This document shows, piece after piece, positions 1 to 8,593 of a DNA stretch of 64,000 nt. The notes beneath the pieces are model-generated. The model had not been told where the DNA came from. It did no database searches and saw nothing but the letters and a program-made list of their open reading frames with translations. The position numbers and the translations under genes were made by a program. The stretch comes from Arenicellales bacterium (GTDB lineage Bacteria; Pseudomonadota; Gammaproteobacteria; Arenicellales; JAJDZL01). Within the stretch, counting starts at the first letter, position 1; each line of letters starts with the position of its first letter. Where the stretch lies: NCBI GenBank assembly GCA_951813075.1, contig OX638343.1, positions 186,001-250,000 on the forward strand. Direction: 5' to 3'.

Positions 1-2
1 CT

Positions 3-386
3 CCCAGAGTCGATGTAGCGTTGGGTTTGCGCAGGCATGCGACATCAGCGATAGACATTTCAGACGGTTTGATTGCTGATTTGACGCATATCCTTGAACA
101 AAGTGGCGTCGGCGCGGAAATCGAGCTTGAGCGCGTACCGCTTTCCGACGCCTATAGACAGTTATTGACGGACGTGGGTTGGGATCATGCGCTCGCGCGC
201 GGTGACGACTACGAGCTATGCGTTACGTTGCCGGAAAATTCCGAATTCGCAATGGTAAATGAAATAGTGATTGAGGGTGTCAAGCTCACCCGAGTTGGAA
301 TAATCACGGAGCAACCCGGTCTGGTCATCAAGAACTTGCTGCAAGAACCTTACCACCCGGAACACTCTGGATACTCACACTTTTGA
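3..386 (+). CDS. thiL: Thiamine-monophosphate kinase ThiL, C-terminal part (cut by window edge)
   Basis: ThiL phosphorylates thiamine monophosphate to thiamine pyrophosphate with ATP in the cytoplasm. About 127 C-terminal residues are visible; the reading frame is open to the window edge, so the true start lies upstream. The segment carries the AIDISDGL motif (the aspartate of ISDGL binds metal and nucleotide in this family), followed by the ARGDDYELC stretch typical of the AIRS/ThiL fold, and ends on a normal stop. The next gene, pgpA, begins 15 bases later. The thiL-pgpA pair is a common proteobacterial arrangement, which supports both assignments. No oddity is seen in the visible part. Confidence 0.9.
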   Translation, partial: PRVDVALGLRRHATSAIDISDGLIADLTHILEQSGVGAEIELERVPLSDAYRQLLTDVGWDHALARGDDYELCVTLPENSEFAMVNEIVIEGVKLTRVGIITEQPGLVIKNLLQEPYHPEHSGYSHF

Positions 387-401
387 ATCGAATATCCAAC
401 C

Positions 402-884
402 GTGAAGCGAGCTCTGGTAAATGAAGTCTTTACGAATCCGGTTTATCTGACCGCTTGCGGATTTGGTGCAGGTCTGGTACCAAAAGCACCGGGCACAGTT
501 GGAACGCTGGTTGCGATACCCATCGTAGTCGCCATCTCGTGGCTGGCTACATCGGTTCAGTGGGTCGTGCTTGCGGCAATGTTTGTTTTGGGTTGTTGGG
601 TCTGTCAGGTGGTTGCTGATTCACTCGGGGACAACGACCCCGGTGTCATCGTTTGGGATGAGATATTCGGATTCTGTATTGCCATGATATTGATTCCGCT
701 GAGTCTTGCGACGATTGTGCTTGGATTTGTTATTTTTCGAACATTGGATATTCTCAAACCATGGCCGATTTCGTGGGTCGAAAGGAAGTTTTCTGGTGGA
801 TTTGGAATCATGATCGACGATGTTATCGCCGGTTTGGTGTGCAATGTATGTCTGCAGGTATTTATCCGCATCAACTATCTTTGA
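402..884 (+). CDS. pgpA: Phosphatidylglycerophosphatase A
   Basis: PgpA removes the phosphate from phosphatidylglycerophosphate to give phosphatidylglycerol at the inner membrane. The 160-residue product is close to the usual length. It has the GLVPKAPGTVGTL segment near the N terminus, the family motif around DPGVIVWDE (about residues 77-86), and the DDVIAG motif near residue 140, separated by hydrophobic membrane segments. The start is GTG, 15 bases after thiL, and the two probably share a transcript. The C terminus is short but complete. Confidence 0.92.
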   Translation: MKRALVNEVFTNPVYLTACGFGAGLVPKAPGTVGTLVAIPIVVAISWLATSVQWVVLAAMFVLGCWVCQVVADSLGDNDPGVIVWDEIFGFCIAMILIPLSLATIVLGFVIFRTLDILKPWPISWVERKFSGGFGIMIDDVIAGLVCNVCLQVFIRINYL

Positions 885-1054
885 CAACTAAGATTTCTAT
901 CCGCTGTGAGCAATCAGTCATTCGCTGTTCTTAAAAAAATAGAACTGTGATTCTGCTTGAGACAGGCATTCGAGCGACACGTAAAAATTTTTTAGGCACA
1001 ACTTAAAAGAGTAAAATAAAGGTGGCTTGAGTCCCAATCCACAGCAATCATTTC

Positions 1055-1444
1055 ATGAAAATTGGTTACAAGCAGCTCCTTGACGAAGCGATGTCCGAAG
1101 TCGAGACATTGTCCGTGGAAGATGCGATCGCTTTGCACGAAAAAGGCGAAGCACAATTCGTGGACTTAAGAGATATTCGAGAACTCAGGCACGAAGGGAA
1201 AATTTCGGGTACTTACCATATGCCGAGAGGCATGCTTGAGTTCTGGATCGATCCTGACAGTCCCTACTTCAAGAAGATATTCTCGCAGAATACCAGATTT
1301 GTCTTCTACTGCAAGTCGGGATGGAGATCGGCACTTGCAACACAGACCGCACAGAGGATGGGGCTTGACGGTGTCTGCCATATTGACGGTGGATTTGATG
1401 CCTGGAAAGAATCCGGAGCTCAGATCGAGATGCTTGATGATTGA
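1055..1444 (+). CDS. Rhodanese-like domain protein
   Basis: A 129-residue single-domain rhodanese. Such proteins carry a persulfide on an active-site cysteine and pass sulfur to acceptors, or act as small thiol enzymes. The FVDLRD motif lies near residues 35-40. The active-site loop holds Cys86 in YCKSGWRS, matching the CxxGxR pattern, and the IDGGFDAWKESG ending is typical of the fold. No signal peptide is seen, so it is probably cytoplasmic. The ATG start follows a 170-base gap. The downstream gene is a DsbC-like isomerase in the same direction; a shared thiol role is possible but not shown. The physiological acceptor is unknown. Confidence 0.85.
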   Translation: MKIGYKQLLDEAMSEVETLSVEDAIALHEKGEAQFVDLRDIRELRHEGKISGTYHMPRGMLEFWIDPDSPYFKKIFSQNTRFVFYCKSGWRSALATQTAQRMGLDGVCHIDGGFDAWKESGAQIEMLDD

Positions 1445-1516
1445 GCATGTTCGCACATCTATTCCATGTCCCGGAATGAGCGGAAATACTAGTCGGAACA
1501 GACAGGTTGTAGAAAA

Positions 1517-2242
1517 ATGAAAATTGGTCCAATCACAGCTGGGGTGGTGTTTGCCGCATTGTTTTCACTAAACACCTTTGCGGATGAACAACTGGAACAC
1601 GTACGTGATGCACTTCTCGGTTTTCTCGAAGGGCAAACCGAACTCCAGGAACTTACAGCATCTCCAATACAGGGAGTTTATGAAGCAGTAATCGCAAATA
1701 GAATTTACCATGTTTTTGTAAAAGACAACCACTTGATCGTAGGAGAAGCCTTCAACCTTGCTACTGGTGAGAGCTTGAGTGATCGAAAACAGAATATGGC
1801 TATCGCTAGTCTTGTAGAGAGGACATCAACTGAAGATATGGTCGTCTTTGCAGCTCAGGGTGAGACCAAGCGATATCTCACCGTTTTCACCGACATTGAT
1901 TGTGGCTATTGTCGTCGCCTTCATCGGGAAGTTCCGGCATTGAATGCGGCTGGTCTGGAAGTCAGATACATGGCATACCCCAGAGCCGGAATTGCCTCTT
2001 CAAGCTACGACAAGATTGTTACGGTGTGGTGTGATAACGATCCTCAGTCAGCCATGACTGCATCTAAAAATGGTGAAAATTTACCAAATGCGACATGCGA
2101 CAATCCTGTCGCCGATCAGTTTCTCGCCGGGGAAGCAGCGGGCATAAGCGGAACACCGACACTGGTAGTGGATGACGGTACCGTGATTGGTGGATATCTG
2201 CCTGCGGAAAACCTGCTAGATCGAATTGGATTGAATAATTAA
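1517..2242 (+). CDS. dsbC: DsbC-like thiol:disulfide interchange protein
   Basis: A periplasmic disulfide isomerase of the DsbC/DsbG type that reshuffles wrong disulfides in secreted proteins. The 241-residue protein starts with a signal peptide (basic start, hydrophobic core, likely cleavage after residues NTFA near position 22). An N-terminal dimerisation domain spans roughly residues 25-85. A thioredoxin fold follows, with the CGYC active site at Cys129 and Cys132. A second cysteine pair near residues 175 and 198 matches the structural disulfide of DsbC. The cis-proline loop is in SGTPTLV. CGYC is the classic DsbC motif, so DsbC is preferred to DsbG. A recA promoter region follows. Confidence 0.9.
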   Translation: MKIGPITAGVVFAALFSLNTFADEQLEHVRDALLGFLEGQTELQELTASPIQGVYEAVIANRIYHVFVKDNHLIVGEAFNLATGESLSDRKQNMAIASLVERTSTEDMVVFAAQGETKRYLTVFTDIDCGYCRRLHREVPALNAAGLEVRYMAYPRAGIASSSYDKIVTVWCDNDPQSAMTASKNGENLPNATCDNPVADQFLAGEAAGISGTPTLVVDDGTVIGGYLPAENLLDRIGLNN

Positions 2243-2443
2243 CTGATTCGGCGGCAATGGGGTGTCTTGCAAGTGCCGGCCATTTGGCTGATGTATCGTA
2301 TTAATCATTTTTGATCCTCTGGCGGTTGATTTTTTCTGCCGCAGTCGCGATTGCGTGGTTGGGTTCCGGTTGATCGACGCCATATATACTGCAGGGCTCG
2401 GGAAATCGGGCAAATACTGAATACCAATTGAAAGGTTTAAAGA

Positions 2444-3460
2444 ATGGATGAGAATAAGGAAAAAATATTAAATGCAACACTTAGCCAGATCCGACGGCAA
2501 TTCGGTCAAGGATCAATCATGCGGCTCGGTGATGATGAAATCGACAGAAGTATCAAGGTTATTCCGACTGGCTCACTTGGTCTGGATCTGATTCTGGGTG
2601 TTGGTGGTCTGCCGCGAGGGCGGGTGGTTGAAATTTACGGACCTGAGGCCTCAGGAAAGACGACGTTGACATTGTCGGTGGTTGCGCAGGCCCAGAAAAG
2701 TGGAGGAACCGCAGCGTTCATCGATGCCGAGCACGCATTGAACACCGCTCACGCATCGACACTCGGTGTAAACGTTGATGATCTGCTGGTTTCTCAACCG
2801 AACAACGGTGAAGAAGCTCTGGAGATAGCAGACCAACTGGTGCGATCTGCTGCCATCGATGTGGTCGTGGTGGATTCAGTGGCAGCACTGACACCGCGAG
2901 CGGAACTGGATGGTGAAATGGGAGATTCCTTCATGGGATTACACGCGCGTCTCATGTCACAGGCACTGAGAAAACTCACCGGAAGCATCAATAAATCGAA
3001 AACCTTGGTCATCTTCATCAACCAGATCAGAATGAAGATCGGTCAGATCTACGGAAGTCCGGAAGTCACGACAGGGGGCAACGCGCTGAAGTTCTATTCT
3101 TCAGTAAGATTGGATATCCGCAGAATCGGCGCAATTAAGAAAGGCGATGAGGTAATTGGCAGTCAGACTCGGGTCAAATTGGTAAAAAACAAGGTTGCGC
3201 CACCGTTCAAGCAGTGTGAGTTCGACATGATTTACAGTTATGGTATTTCCAAGGAAGGTGAACTGATTGATCTCGGAGTAGTGCACGGCATTGTCGAACG
3301 CGCTGGCGCATGGTACAGTTTTGGCGATATCCGAATAGGCCAGGGGCGTGATAACGCACGCAACTTTTTGATGGAAAATAGTGACATTGCCGACCAAATC
3401 GAATCACAGATTCGCGAGAAAGTCGGAATCGAAACGCAGGTGAAAGAAACTGTCGAGTGA
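2444..3460 (+). CDS. recA: Recombinase RecA
   Basis: RecA forms filaments on single-stranded DNA, drives homologous strand exchange and triggers LexA cleavage in the SOS response. The 338-residue product has the normal length. The Walker A motif GPEASGKTT lies at residues 66-74, with Walker B near [10 protein letters not shown], the L1 loop [19 protein letters not shown] and the L2 loop region near [12 protein letters not shown]. An AAAGG ribosome site sits 8 bases before the ATG. The upstream region (2243-2443) has no clear CTGT-N8-ACAG box. recX overlaps the stop by 4 bases (GTGA), so the two are likely translationally coupled. Confidence 0.98.
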   Translation: MDENKEKILNATLSQIRRQFGQGSIMRLGDDEIDRSIKVIPTGSLGLDLILGVGGLPRGRVVEIYGPEASGKTTLTLSVVAQAQKSGGTAAFIDAEHALNTAHASTLGVNVDDLLVSQPNNGEEALEIADQLVRSAAIDVVVVDSVAALTPRAELDGEMGDSFMGLHARLMSQALRKLTGSINKSKTLVIFINQIRMKIGQIYGSPEVTTGGNALKFYSSVRLDIRRIGAIKKGDEVIGSQTRVKLVKNKVAPPFKQCEFDMIYSYGISKEGELIDLGVVHGIVERAGAWYSFGDIRIGQGRDNARNFLMENSDIADQIESQIREKVGIETQVKETVE

Positions 3461-3930
3461 CAGTCGGCGCCAATATGTCCAATCTGGAGGAAGTTCGATT
3501 GCAGGCAATCAGGTTCTTAGCCAGACGTGAATATTGCGAAAAAGAACTGACGAGAAAGCTAATGATTCGGGGAGCCAGTCTGGAATCGGCGCGGCAGGCA
3601 GTCGACGAACTTAGAGCTCGAGATATGATTAACGACGAGAGATTTGCGCAAGCGCTTGTACGTGTAAGAATGTCAAGAGGATATGGCCCGATCAAGATTA
3701 AGGATGAGCTCAGACAGAAAGGCGTGTCATCAGATTTGATTGAATCGAGCCTGGATTTCGAAAATGATGTCTGGCGAGAGCAGATCGCAGGGGTGTTGGA
3801 GCGAAAATACAAGAATGCACCACCGGCGGATTATGCTGAGTGGGCCAAACGAGCGAGATTTCTCCAGTCCCGGGGGTATTCTACAACTCAGATCCGGGAA
3901 TCTCTGGGCGACTTCGTCGCACCAGGTTGA
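3457..3930 (+). CDS. recX: Regulatory protein RecX
   Basis: RecX binds RecA filaments and limits their activity. The 157-residue protein is made of three-helix repeats typical of RecX: an N-terminal part with [15 protein letters not shown], a middle [17 protein letters not shown] segment, and a C-terminal [17 protein letters not shown] segment. The GTG start overlaps the recA stop as GTGA. An alternative ATG at 3475 would shorten it by six residues but has no visible ribosome site. alaS follows 17 bases later, giving the recA-recX-alaS order widespread in gammaproteobacteria. Confidence 0.92.
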   Translation: MTVGANMSNLEEVRLQAIRFLARREYCEKELTRKLMIRGASLESARQAVDELRARDMINDERFAQALVRVRMSRGYGPIKIKDELRQKGVSSDLIESSLDFENDVWREQIAGVLERKYKNAPPADYAEWAKRARFLQSRGYSTTQIRESLGDFVAPG

Positions 3931-3947
3931 GCAATAGTCACGATGCT

Positions 3948-6536
3948 ATGAAGACAATTGAATTAAGAAAGCTGTTTCTTGAGTATTTTCGAGAACGCGG
4001 CCATGAGATTGTTCCTAGCAGTCCGTTGGTTCCGGGTAACGATCCTACCTTGTTGTTTACCAACTCTGGGATGGTGCAGTTCAAGGATGTATTTCTCGGT
4101 ACTGACAAGCGTCCATATAATCGAGCAGTGACCGCACAACGATGCGTTCGAGCAGGCGGAAAGCACAATGATCTCGAAAATGTTGGATATACCGCGAGGC
4201 ATCACACATTCTTTGAGATGCTGGGCAACTTCAGTTTCGGAGACTATTTCAAACGCGATGCGATTCACTTTGCCTGGAACTTGCTGACTGATGACATCGG
4301 ATTGCCGAAAGATCGGCTCTGGGTCACTGTCTATGTAGACGATGATGAAGCTGCCGACGTATGGCAGAATGAAATCGGCATTCCGTCAGAGAGGTTCAGA
4401 CGAATTGCCACGTCGGATAATTTCTGGGCGATGGGAGACATCGGGCCTTGCGGGCCTTGTTCGGAAATATTTTATGATCATGGTCCGGATATCGAAGGTG
4501 GACCACCCGGGACACCTGAACAGGATGGCGATCGCTATGTCGAACTTTGGAATCTGGTGTTCATGCAGTATGAGCGATTATCTGACGGTTCGCTGAAACC
4601 GTTACCGCGGCCTTCGGTTGACACTGGAATGGGGCTCGAAAGAATTGCGACGGTTCTGCAGAAAGTCTACAGTAACTACGATATCGATCTTTTTCGCGCG
4701 CTGATCGAGCACGCTGCCCAAGTCGTCGGATCGCAGAAGTTGGAAAGTAAATCCCTACGAGTGATTGCTGATCACATCCGTTCCGCCGCTTTTTTGATTA
4801 CCGACGGTGTGACACCGTCCAACGAAGGTCGAGGTTACGTACTGCGAAGAATAATCCGACGGGCAATTCGACACGGTTATCAGCTGGGATGCAAGCGACC
4901 ATTCTTGCATGACCTGACATCTTCGCTGGTTGAGCAGATGGGAGACGCATATCCAGAACTTCGTCACGCCCAGTCTAAAGTGGAAAGGGTGCTTCTTAGG
5001 GAAGGTGAGCGATTTGCCAGGACACTGGACCAGGGTTTGAAAATCCTTGATCGTGAAATCGGCGCACTTTCCGGTTCTGAACTGCCGGGTGAAATCGCAT
5101 TCCGTCTCTACGATACTTATGGATTTCCTCTGGATCTTACAGCGGATTACCTTAGAGAACAGAATCTTACTGTCGATTCCGACGGATTTGAACAGTCAAT
5201 GCAAGAGCAACGTGAGCGGGCAAAGTCTGCCAGTAAGTTTGAGACTGTGACTTCAGCAGGGCCGGCTGTCAGTGTCGAAGTGGAATTCTGTGGCTACGAT
5301 ACATTGAATCAGGAAAGTTCGATCGCAACAATTCTTAGAGAAAATTCGGAAGTCGGCTCAGCTGGCGAAGAAGATGAAGCGATTCTGATCCTCAACACCA
5401 CACCGTTCTATGCGGAAAGCGGCGGACAGGTTGGTGACACAGGTGTAATACAGTCCAACGGCAGTTATTTTAACGTTGAAGACACGCAATACGTGTCAAA
5501 GAGTGTGATTGGTCATTTTGGCAAGGTTGTGAAAGGTAGTTTCAGGATCGGTGACCAGGTTACAGCACAAGTCAATTCGGATAACCGAATCTCAACCATG
5601 AAGAATCATTCCGCCACCCATCTGCTCCACGCTGCGCTTCAAGATATATTAGGAATGCATGTTCAGCAGAAAGGATCACTGGTGGCACCTGATCGCCTGC
5701 GCTTCGATTTTTCACATGACAGTGCAGTAACCCATGATGAAATCCGTAGAATTGAAACACAGGTTAATGAGCAGGTCCGCGAGAATTGGTTGGTTTCGAG
5801 TCAGGTAATGAATCTGGAAGAAGCCAAATCAAGAGGTGCGGCGGCATTGTTTGGTGAAAAATATGACTCGGAAGTCAGGGTGATCGAGATGGGGGACTAT
5901 TCATTGGAACTCTGCGGCGGCACACATGTCGAGCGAACGGGTGATATTGGGTTGTTCAAGATCATCCAAGAGTCAAGTATCGCTTCGGGGATTCGTAGAA
6001 TTGAAGCCTTGACAGGATCAATGGCCGTGGAACGAATGCAAACTGAAAGCCAGAAGCTGTCGGAAATTGCAAGGAAGTTGAACATCGGGTTGAACAATGT
6101 TGAAGACAAGCTGGCTCAGATTATGGCTAGCAACCGCGAGTTTGAGCGGCAGATTTCGGAACTGAAAACACAACTCGCAACAGGTGGTGGTGCAGACTCA
6201 TCGCTTCCAGTTACGACAGTTGATGGCGTAAATCTTATTGTCACGAGGCAGGATGGGATTGAACCGAAAGAGTTGCGGAATATTCTATTTCGCATGCAGG
6301 ACAACTTGGGCTCTGGCGTGGTTGTTCTCGGTTCTGTCAAGGATGGTAAGGCTACCCTTTTATGCTCCGTTTCCAAAGATCTGACGGATCGTGTCAATGC
6401 AGGTCGTGTCATCTCCAAGATTTCTCCCTTGGTTGATGGAAAAGGTGGAGGAAAATCGCATTTGGCCCAAGGTGGAGGTTCCCGAGTGGATAACATTGAC
6501 CAGGCGCTAGAGGCGGTACCTGGAGCGATCGCGTAG
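3948..6536 (+). CDS. alaS: Alanyl-tRNA synthetase
   Basis: AlaS charges tRNA-Ala and edits misacylated seryl- and glycyl-tRNA. The product is about 862 residues from the ATG at 3948; longer in-frame openings from 3840 would run into recX and are not conserved in character. The class II catalytic core includes GNDPTLLFTNSGMVQF, the motif 2 region RHHTFFEMLGNFSFGDYF, and motif 3 near GMGLER. The editing domain has the SATHLLHAAL histidines and the CGGTHV zinc motif. The C-terminal C-Ala domain ends with a GGKGGGKSHLAQGGG stretch. It is complete. Confidence 0.98.
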   Translation: MKTIELRKLFLEYFRERGHEIVPSSPLVPGNDPTLLFTNSGMVQFKDVFLGTDKRPYNRAVTAQRCVRAGGKHNDLENVGYTARHHTFFEMLGNFSFGDYFKRDAIHFAWNLLTDDIGLPKDRLWVTVYVDDDEAADVWQNEIGIPSERFRRIATSDNFWAMGDIGPCGPCSEIFYDHGPDIEGGPPGTPEQDGDRYVELWNLVFMQYERLSDGSLKPLPRPSVDTGMGLERIATVLQKVYSNYDIDLFRALIEHAAQVVGSQKLESKSLRVIADHIRSAAFLITDGVTPSNEGRGYVLRRIIRRAIRHGYQLGCKRPFLHDLTSSLVEQMGDAYPELRHAQSKVERVLLREGERFARTLDQGLKILDREIGALSGSELPGEIAFRLYDTYGFPLDLTADYLREQNLTVDSDGFEQSMQEQRERAKSASKFETVTSAGPAVSVEVEFCGYDTLNQESSIATILRENSEVGSAGEEDEAILILNTTPFYAESGGQVGDTGVIQSNGSYFNVEDTQYVSKSVIGHFGKVVKGSFRIGDQVTAQVNSDNRISTMKNHSATHLLHAALQDILGMHVQQKGSLVAPDRLRFDFSHDSAVTHDEIRRIETQVNEQVRENWLVSSQVMNLEEAKSRGAAALFGEKYDSEVRVIEMGDYSLELCGGTHVERTGDIGLFKIIQESSIASGIRRIEALTGSMAVERMQTESQKLSEIARKLNIGLNNVEDKLAQIMASNREFERQISELKTQLATGGGADSSLPVTTVDGVNLIVTRQDGIEPKELRNILFRMQDNLGSGVVVLGSVKDGKATLLCSVSKDLTDRVNAGRVISKISPLVDGKGGGKSHLAQGGGSRVDNIDQALEAVPGAIA

Positions 6537-6598
6537 TCACCACGTCTCTAAAATTTAGATTCCTGCAATTCCGTTTGAATATTCATGAGCGTTGATTC

Positions 6599-7861
6599 AT
6601 GTCTATAGTTATTGAAAAATTCGGTGGTACTTCGGTCGGTAGTATCGAAAGAATCAACAAAGCGGCCGAAAGAGTAGCCAGAACAAAATCTGATGGGTAT
6701 GATGTTGTTGTGGTGCTGTCTGCCATGGCTGGTGACACCAATCGTCTGATTGATCTGGCAACCCAGATTCATCCGAATCCTGATCCGCGGGAACTCGATA
6801 TGGCGATGTCTACCGGTGAGCAGATCTCGATTGCGCTTCTCAGTATGGCGTTGAATCGGGACGGCTGCAAGGCCAAATCCTACACAGGAAGCCAAATTCC
6901 TATCGTAACAGATAAAGTTCATGGCAAGGCAAGGGTACAGCGAATTAATTCAGATAGGATTCTAAAAGATCTGGACGACGGTTATGTCGTTGTAATCGCC
7001 GGATTTCAGGGGATTACTGATTGTGGTGAGATCACCACACTCGGTCGTGGTGGGTCAGACACGACAGCTGTCGCGCTCGCAGCTGCGTTAGAAGCGACTG
7101 AATGTCGAATTTATACGGATGTTGACGGTGTGATGACAGCAGATCCCCGCATCGTCCCTGGTGCACAGATTCTGGAACGAATTACGGCAGAGGAGATGCT
7201 GGAGCTATCGAGTTCAGGTGCAAAGGTGTTGCAGATTCGAGCGGTAGAATTTGCATACAAATATGGGGTTGACTTGCGTGTGCTTTCGTCGTTTCATGAT
7301 GTTGCAGGTACGCTCATTTCATCAAAGGAGTCAAATATGGAGCAGCCAAAGATTACAGGAATTGCATACAACGTCAATGAGGCAAAAATTACAGTCAGAG
7401 GAGTTCCTGATCGTCCGGGAGTCGCATCCAAGGTATTTGGTCCGATAGCAGAAGCCCACATCAATGTCGATATGATTATTCAGAATGTGGGTATGGACAA
7501 CAACACCGATTTGACGTTTACGGTTGACCGAAGCGAATACCAGAAAAGTCTGGTTCTGGTGGAGAAAATCATGCCGGAAATAGGTGCGCAGGAACTTGTA
7601 TCAAACGGCAATATCGCAAAGATATCACTCGTAGGTGTAGGTATGCGATCACATACCGGCATTGCTACAACGATGTTTTCAACGCTGGCCGCAGAAGGAA
7701 TAAACATTCAGATGATTTCTACATCTGAAATCAAGATATCAGTCATCGTCGATGAAAAATACGTAGAATTGGGTGTTAGAGCGCTCCACACTGCATTCGG
7801 TCTTGATGATGCGAACGTTCCCAAGCGCGAAACTGCGCCGCAACAAGCACTTCAATCCTGA
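6599..7861 (+). CDS. lysC: Aspartate kinase (LysC type)
   Basis: Aspartokinase phosphorylates aspartate, the first step to lysine, threonine and methionine. The 420-residue protein begins with the kinase signature KFGGTSVGS, has TLGRGGSDTTAVALAAAL in the nucleotide region, and carries two ACT regulatory domains from about residue 265 onward (TVRGVPDRPGVASKVF and SLVGVGMRSHTG), implying feedback control by lysine and/or threonine. Its length resembles the roughly 420-residue alpha subunit of alpha2-beta2 aspartokinases. A strong ribosome site before an in-frame ATG at 7337 may start a separate beta subunit. The alaS-lysC-csrA order is common in gammaproteobacteria. Confidence 0.96.
   Translation: MSIVIEKFGGTSVGSIERINKAAERVARTKSDGYDVVVVLSAMAGDTNRLIDLATQIHPNPDPRELDMAMSTGEQISIALLSMALNRDGCKAKSYTGSQIPIVTDKVHGKARVQRINSDRILKDLDDGYVVVIAGFQGITDCGEITTLGRGGSDTTAVALAAALEATECRIYTDVDGVMTADPRIVPGAQILERITAEEMLELSSSGAKVLQIRAVEFAYKYGVDLRVLSSFHDVAGTLISSKESNMEQPKITGIAYNVNEAKITVRGVPDRPGVASKVFGPIAEAHINVDMIIQNVGMDNNTDLTFTVDRSEYQKSLVLVEKIMPEIGAQELVSNGNIAKISLVGVGMRSHTGIATTMFSTLAAEGINIQMISTSEIKISVIVDEKYVELGVRALHTAFGLDDANVPKRETAPQQALQS
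7324..7339 (+). promoter_or_regulatory. Internal ribosome binding site in lysC, candidate beta-subunit start
   Basis: AAAGGAG at 7324-7330 lies six bases before an in-frame ATG at 7337. Initiation here would make a 174-residue protein holding just the two ACT domains. This matches the layout of in-frame overlapping aspartokinase genes known in Corynebacterium and Bacillus, where a short beta subunit is made from the 3' part of lysC. The site and spacing are seen; use in the cell is inferred. Confidence 0.55.
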
Positions 7862-7900
7862 TTGATTCGCCATCTACCATAACTTCGGATACCCATATAT

Positions 7901-7932
7901 TTGAGAATTAGGTCTGATTGAAATTCTATAAT
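7901..7932 (+). promoter_or_regulatory. Candidate csrA promoter
   Basis: A perfect TATAAT lies at 7927-7932 in the lysC-csrA gap. The best -35-like hexamer upstream is TTGAGA at 7901-7906, but the 20-base spacer is longer than ideal. The -10 match is good; the whole promoter is a weak call. Confidence 0.35.
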
Positions 7933-8056
7933 GAAACGATCTTTTCGATAAGCTAATGTATGAAAATCACGGTCGTCGAGCAAGACTGGGTTCTTGATTC
8001 CACCGGCAGACGCGATACGGGCAGCAAGTGAACAAGAAAAGCCGGAAATAATTTAT

Positions 8057-8063
8057 GGAGGAG
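8057..8063 (+). promoter_or_regulatory. csrA ribosome binding site, possible CsrA autoregulatory site
   Basis: GGAGGAG lies nine bases before the GTG at 8073 and fixes that codon as the csrA start. The surrounding ATGGAGGA also contains the ANGGA core bound by CsrA, so the protein could block its own ribosome site, as is known for csrA in other bacteria. The site is seen; autoregulation is inferred. Confidence 0.55.
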
Positions 8064-8072
8064 ATATCAGCT

Positions 8073-8252
8073 GTGTTGATATTGACGAGAAGAGTAGGCG
8101 AATCAGTAAAAATTGATGAGAGCATCACAGTTTCAGTATTAGGAATTAAAGGAAATCAAATTCGTTTGGGAGTCGATGCTCCGAAAGATGTGTCAGTGCA
8201 TCGCGAAGAGATTTATCAGAAGATGAAAGCTCAGAAACAGAGTGATGCGTAA
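8073..8252 (+). CDS. csrA: Carbon storage regulator CsrA
   Basis: CsrA is a small dimeric RNA-binding protein that controls translation and stability of mRNAs for carbon flux, biofilm and motility. From the GTG at 8073 the product is 59 residues and starts at the conserved [10 protein letters not shown] sequence. The central [19 protein letters not shown] and following VHREEIY segment carry the RNA-contacting residues. An ATG at 8055 would add six residues not found in the family and overlaps the Shine-Dalgarno, so GTG is preferred. The csrA-tRNA-Ser-tRNA-Arg order is typical of gammaproteobacteria. Confidence 0.95.
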   Translation: MLILTRRVGESVKIDESITVSVLGIKGNQIRLGVDAPKDVSVHREEIYQKMKAQKQSDA

Positions 8253-8318
8253 GTAGTTTGTTTTGCGAACCGATTCACTCTGATTTGAGAAGTAGCAAGG
8301 TTTTTTGTACTTACCCTT

Positions 8319-8407
8319 GGAGAGGTGGCCGAGCGGTTGAAGGCGCTCCCCTGCTAAGGGAGTATGGGCAGCCCCCATCGAGGGTTCGAATCCCTCCCTC
8401 TCCGCCA
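8319..8407 (+). tRNA. tRNA-Ser (anticodon GCU)
   Basis: An 89-base class II tRNA. The acceptor stem GGAGAGG pairs with CCTCTCC at 8397-8403, then G and an encoded CCA end. The anticodon stem CTCCC/GGGAG closes a seven-base loop holding GCT at 8353-8355, reading serine AGC/AGU. A long variable arm and a GGTTCGAATCC T-arm are present. Confidence 0.97.
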
Positions 8408-8452
8408 AATGTTGGTTTATAAATTTTGGGTAGTTGCCGAAACAGGATGTGT

Positions 8453-8529
8453 GCGCCCGTAGCTCAGCTGGATAGAGTACCAGACTACGAATCTGGGAGT
8501 CGGGGGTTCGAATCCCTCCGGGCGCGCCA
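8453..8529 (+). tRNA. tRNA-Arg (anticodon ACG)
   Basis: A 77-base tRNA. The acceptor stem GCGCCCG pairs with CGGGCGC at 8519-8525, then G and an encoded CCA. The anticodon stem CCAGA/TCTGG closes a loop with ACG at 8487-8489, which is expected to be edited to ICG by TadA and read CGU/CGC/CGA. It follows tRNA-Ser by 45 bases and is probably co-transcribed with it. Confidence 0.97.
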
Positions 8530-8593
8530 AACGGTTCTCGGGGTACACCGACAGAGCAAAATCATGTCATTAACCATTGATCAATAATTCGTT

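Noticed and set aside
3207..3812. 201-codon minus-strand open frame
   Set aside because: Antisense to recA/recX, a mirror of their codon use.
3840..3947. Longer alaS start overlapping recX
   Set aside because: The extra 36 residues are recX read in another frame; family alignment starts at the ATG at 3948.
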